Of a stretch of DNA of 6,818 nucleotides, positions 5,318 to 6,818 are shown piece by piece; position 1 is the first letter of the stretch, and every line of letters begins with the position of its first letter. This stretch comes from Deltaproteobacteria bacterium. GTDB lineage: Bacteria > Bdellovibrionota > UBA1018. The stretch is taken from NCBI GenBank assembly GCA_016194835.1, contig JACQAU010000246.1, forward strand, positions 1 through 6,818. Reading direction: 5' to 3'. The notes beneath the pieces are model-generated. The model saw only the letters and a list, made by a program, of their open reading frames with translations, did no database searches and had not been told where the DNA came from. A program made the translations under genes and the position numbers.

Positions 5318-6394
5318 ATGCATTTTTTAAAAAAACCACTTACTTTGATCTTAATTCTTCTCCCATTATTGGCATGTGGTTATGTTGTTATAGATTTTTT
5401 AGGTTTTGCCCTAAGTCCTTATAGGCCGTATTCGACAGAAGAAACAATCATTCTGATTCATAAAGGGCATAGTCCCAACGAGATAACTCAAGAGCTATTT
5501 AAAGCACAAGTTATTGGTAACCCCAAAAAATTAGTATGGCTAGGAAAAATCATGCGAGGTTGGAGAAAGTTAAAGGTGGGAGAATACAAACTTTCTGCTG
5601 CCATGACTCCTGTTGATATTTTTAAAGTATTGAGCAGTGGGATAGGAATTTCTTACTCTTTTACGGTCCAAGAAGGCGATAATATTTATGAAATTGCTGA
5701 AAAATTAGAAAGCAAAAAACTATCTTTAAAGAAAATCTTTATTCCTCTTTGTAAAAACAATAAATTTATAGAAACTTTGGGGTTTAAAACTAAAGAGCTT
5801 CCCTCTTTAGTTTCTTTAGAGGGATACTTGTATCCGGACACTTATCTCTTAAATAAAACAATGTCACCAGAAGAAATAATAAAGATGATGACAAAAAAAT
5901 TTTACGAGGTTTGGGCTCAAGATTTTAGCAAAAGAGCAAAGGAACTTAGACTCACTCAACACGAAGTAATAACACTGGCCTCAATCATCGAAAAGGAAAC
6001 AGGAGCACCAGAAGAAAGAGCGCTGATTAGTTCAGTATTTCATAACCGACTGAATAAAAAAATGCGTCTTCAGAGTGATCCAACATCAATTTATGGAATT
6101 TGGGAAAAATATCGTGGTAATTTGACAAAGCGGGATTTAAGCCTACAAAATCCATATAATACTTATGTCATTTCTAGTTTACCACCTGGGCCAATAGGAA
6201 ATCCGGGCAAGGCTACTATATTGGCGGCTCTTTATCCGGCAAATACACAGTATTATTATTTTGTTTCCAAAAATGAGGGATTGCATGAATTTACAAAAAC
6301 GTATGCAGAGCATATTGAGGCTGTTCGCAAGTACCAGCTTGATCCAAAAGCAAGAGAAGGCAAAAGTTGGAGAAATCGCCTAAAAAAGAAGTGA
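5318..6394 (+). CDS. mltG: endolytic murein transglycosylase MltG (YceG-like)
   Basis: MltG cuts nascent glycan strands within the chain at the outer face of the inner membrane, producing 1,6-anhydroMurNAc ends and helping to set strand length. The product is 358 residues against about 340 in E. coli. A basic start (MHFLKK) and one membrane helix (about 7-31) anchor it, with the remainder periplasmic. A LysM-like subdomain (about 40-112) carries ILIHKGHSPNEITQEL and KVGEYKL. The catalytic domain has VQEGDNIYEIAEKL, LEGYLYPDTYLL (168-179), LASIIEKETGAPEERALIS with Glu225 in the place of the E. coli catalytic Glu218, then VFHNRL, MRLQSDPTSIYGI and NPYNTY with SSLPPGPIGNPG. The final part has YYFVSKNEGLHEFTKTYAEH. 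The basic tail (WRNRLKKK) is typical. The gene is complete. The ribosome binding site is weak: AAAGAG ends 15 bases before the ATG. It is divergent from rho and separated from the next gene by 134 bases. Confidence 0.97.
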   Translation: MHFLKKPLTLILILLPLLACGYVVIDFLGFALSPYRPYSTEETIILIHKGHSPNEITQELFKAQVIGNPKKLVWLGKIMRGWRKLKVGEYKLSAAMTPVDIFKVLSSGIGISYSFTVQEGDNIYEIAEKLESKKLSLKKIFIPLCKNNKFIETLGFKTKELPSLVSLEGYLYPDTYLLNKTMSPEEIIKMMTKKFYEVWAQDFSKRAKELRLTQHEVITLASIIEKETGAPEERALISSVFHNRLNKKMRLQSDPTSIYGIWEKYRGNLTKRDLSLQNPYNTYVISSLPPGPIGNPGKATILAALYPANTQYYYFVSKNEGLHEFTKTYAEHIEAVRKYQLDPKAREGKSWRNRLKKK

Positions 6395-6491
6395 TATTGT
6401 AAAAATTACAGCTTTGTCTAAAACATATACAATATTTATTTATATACTAATAATTTATTCTGTAATTCCAATACGTTATTGTCCGTGTTTG

Positions 6492-6500
6492 TGGTATAGT
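6492..6500 (+). promoter_or_regulatory. candidate extended -10 promoter of the last gene
   Basis: TGGTATAGT (6492-6500) is an extended -10 element (TG, one base, then TATAGT with five of six consensus matches). No good -35 box is found 16-18 bases upstream; TTGTCC at 6479-6484 is only 10 bases away. A start near 6507 would give a leader of about 22 bases containing GGTGGTGG (6516-6523) as a possible ribosome binding site. Confidence 0.4.
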
Positions 6501-6528
6501 ATTTGCTAGCTTGTTGGTGGTGGTTCTT

Positions 6529-6818
6529 ATGTTGATGACTGGAAGAAACAGTTCTCATTTTCTAATTTGCATTATGAGCATTGGCTTATTTGTTTTGCAT
6601 GCTCCTAGAACAGCTGTTTGTGCCACTCAGCTGAAACCAGAATGGATGAAGGGATCCCTTTATCAAAAACCAAACCACTCGTATTTAAAAGACTACATCT
6701 ATCAAGAAAATGGCCTCGAAGAGAAGCCACTTATTGAGGACATTTTTGATTCTGAATATGCCGGAAGTCACCGAAAAAGCTTAGAGAATTTACTCTCAGA
6801 ATATGAGAAAAAAGAAAG
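6529..6818 (+). CDS. secreted protein of unknown function, N-terminal part only
   Basis: Ninety-six codons are open from ATG 6529 to the window edge with no stop. ATG 6535, two codons on, is an alternative start. The N-terminus is a signal peptide: Arg6, a hydrophobic core (FLICIMSIGLFVLHA, about 11-25) and a likely signal peptidase I site after VCA (about residue 32). The mature part visible is hydrophilic and charged, with KPEWMKGSLYQKPNHSYLKD, then an acidic stretch (LIEDIFDSEY) and a probable helix rich in Glu and Lys at the edge. I do not recognise a family. An extended -10 element and a GGTGG-rich leader precede it, so it is probably transcribed separately from mltG. Confidence 0.7.
   Translation, partial: MLMTGRNSSHFLICIMSIGLFVLHAPRTAVCATQLKPEWMKGSLYQKPNHSYLKDYIYQENGLEEKPLIEDIFDSEYAGSHRKSLENLLSEYEKKE

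Noticed and set aside
5342..5380. MltG as a lipoprotein, because LLAC (residues 17-20) resembles a lipobox
   Set aside because: The hydrophobic stretch continues well past the cysteine (GYVVIDFLGFAL), as in the membrane anchor usual for MltG.
6404..6467. Inverted repeat AATTACAG/CTGTAATT after mltG, and the small TGTAA/TTACA stem at 6398-6410, as terminators
   Set aside because: The stems are short and AT-rich, no suitable T-run follows, and such repeats are expected by chance in this AT-rich spacer.

Overview
The window comes from an AT-rich Gram-negative bacterium. It carries two probable outer-membrane or periplasmic lipoproteins, a membrane-anchored PilZ-like protein, a zinc-type L31 gene directly after rho, and peptidoglycan enzymes. 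The style fits a low-GC member of the Bdellovibrionota or a former deltaproteobacterium. That placement is an inference from gene style and order, and no lineage-specific marker was seen. There is no RNA gene, CRISPR array, insertion sequence, transposase or phage gene. Most of the window is ordinary housekeeping and envelope DNA.

Left part (1-2086): a GAF-domain sensor gene runs leftwards off the edge. Its start faces a divergent short lipoprotein gene (527-940) whose exported part resembles a DM13 domain. That gene meets, tail to tail with overlapping stop codons, a leftward two-gene operon. The operon is a four-helix membrane protein with a degenerate PilZ-like domain (1403-2086), followed through an 11-base overlap by a small lipoprotein with an NTF2-like fold (937-1413).

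Middle (2176-3807): a divergent promoter region with overlapping -35 boxes separates the PilZ operon from a rightward pair. This pair is a two-cluster ferredoxin, in which one cluster cysteine is replaced by histidine, and anmK, the anhydro-N-acetylmuramic acid kinase of cell-wall recycling. anmK overlaps convergently, again by four bases at the stops, with rpmE.

Right part (3852-6818): rpmE lies directly downstream of rho on the minus strand, and the two probably form one transcription unit. A 218-base divergent region with tandem 13-base repeats and AT-rich stems separates rho from mltG. MltG is the endolytic murein transglycosylase whose products carry the anhydroMurNAc ends that AnmK ultimately recycles. 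Last is the start of a secreted protein of unknown function, cut by the window end, behind its own candidate promoter.

The strongest oddities are the Cys-to-His change in the ferredoxin, the loss of the c-di-GMP motifs in the PilZ-like protein, and the compact stop-codon overlaps at both convergent junctions. I did not find a convincing new multi-gene system.
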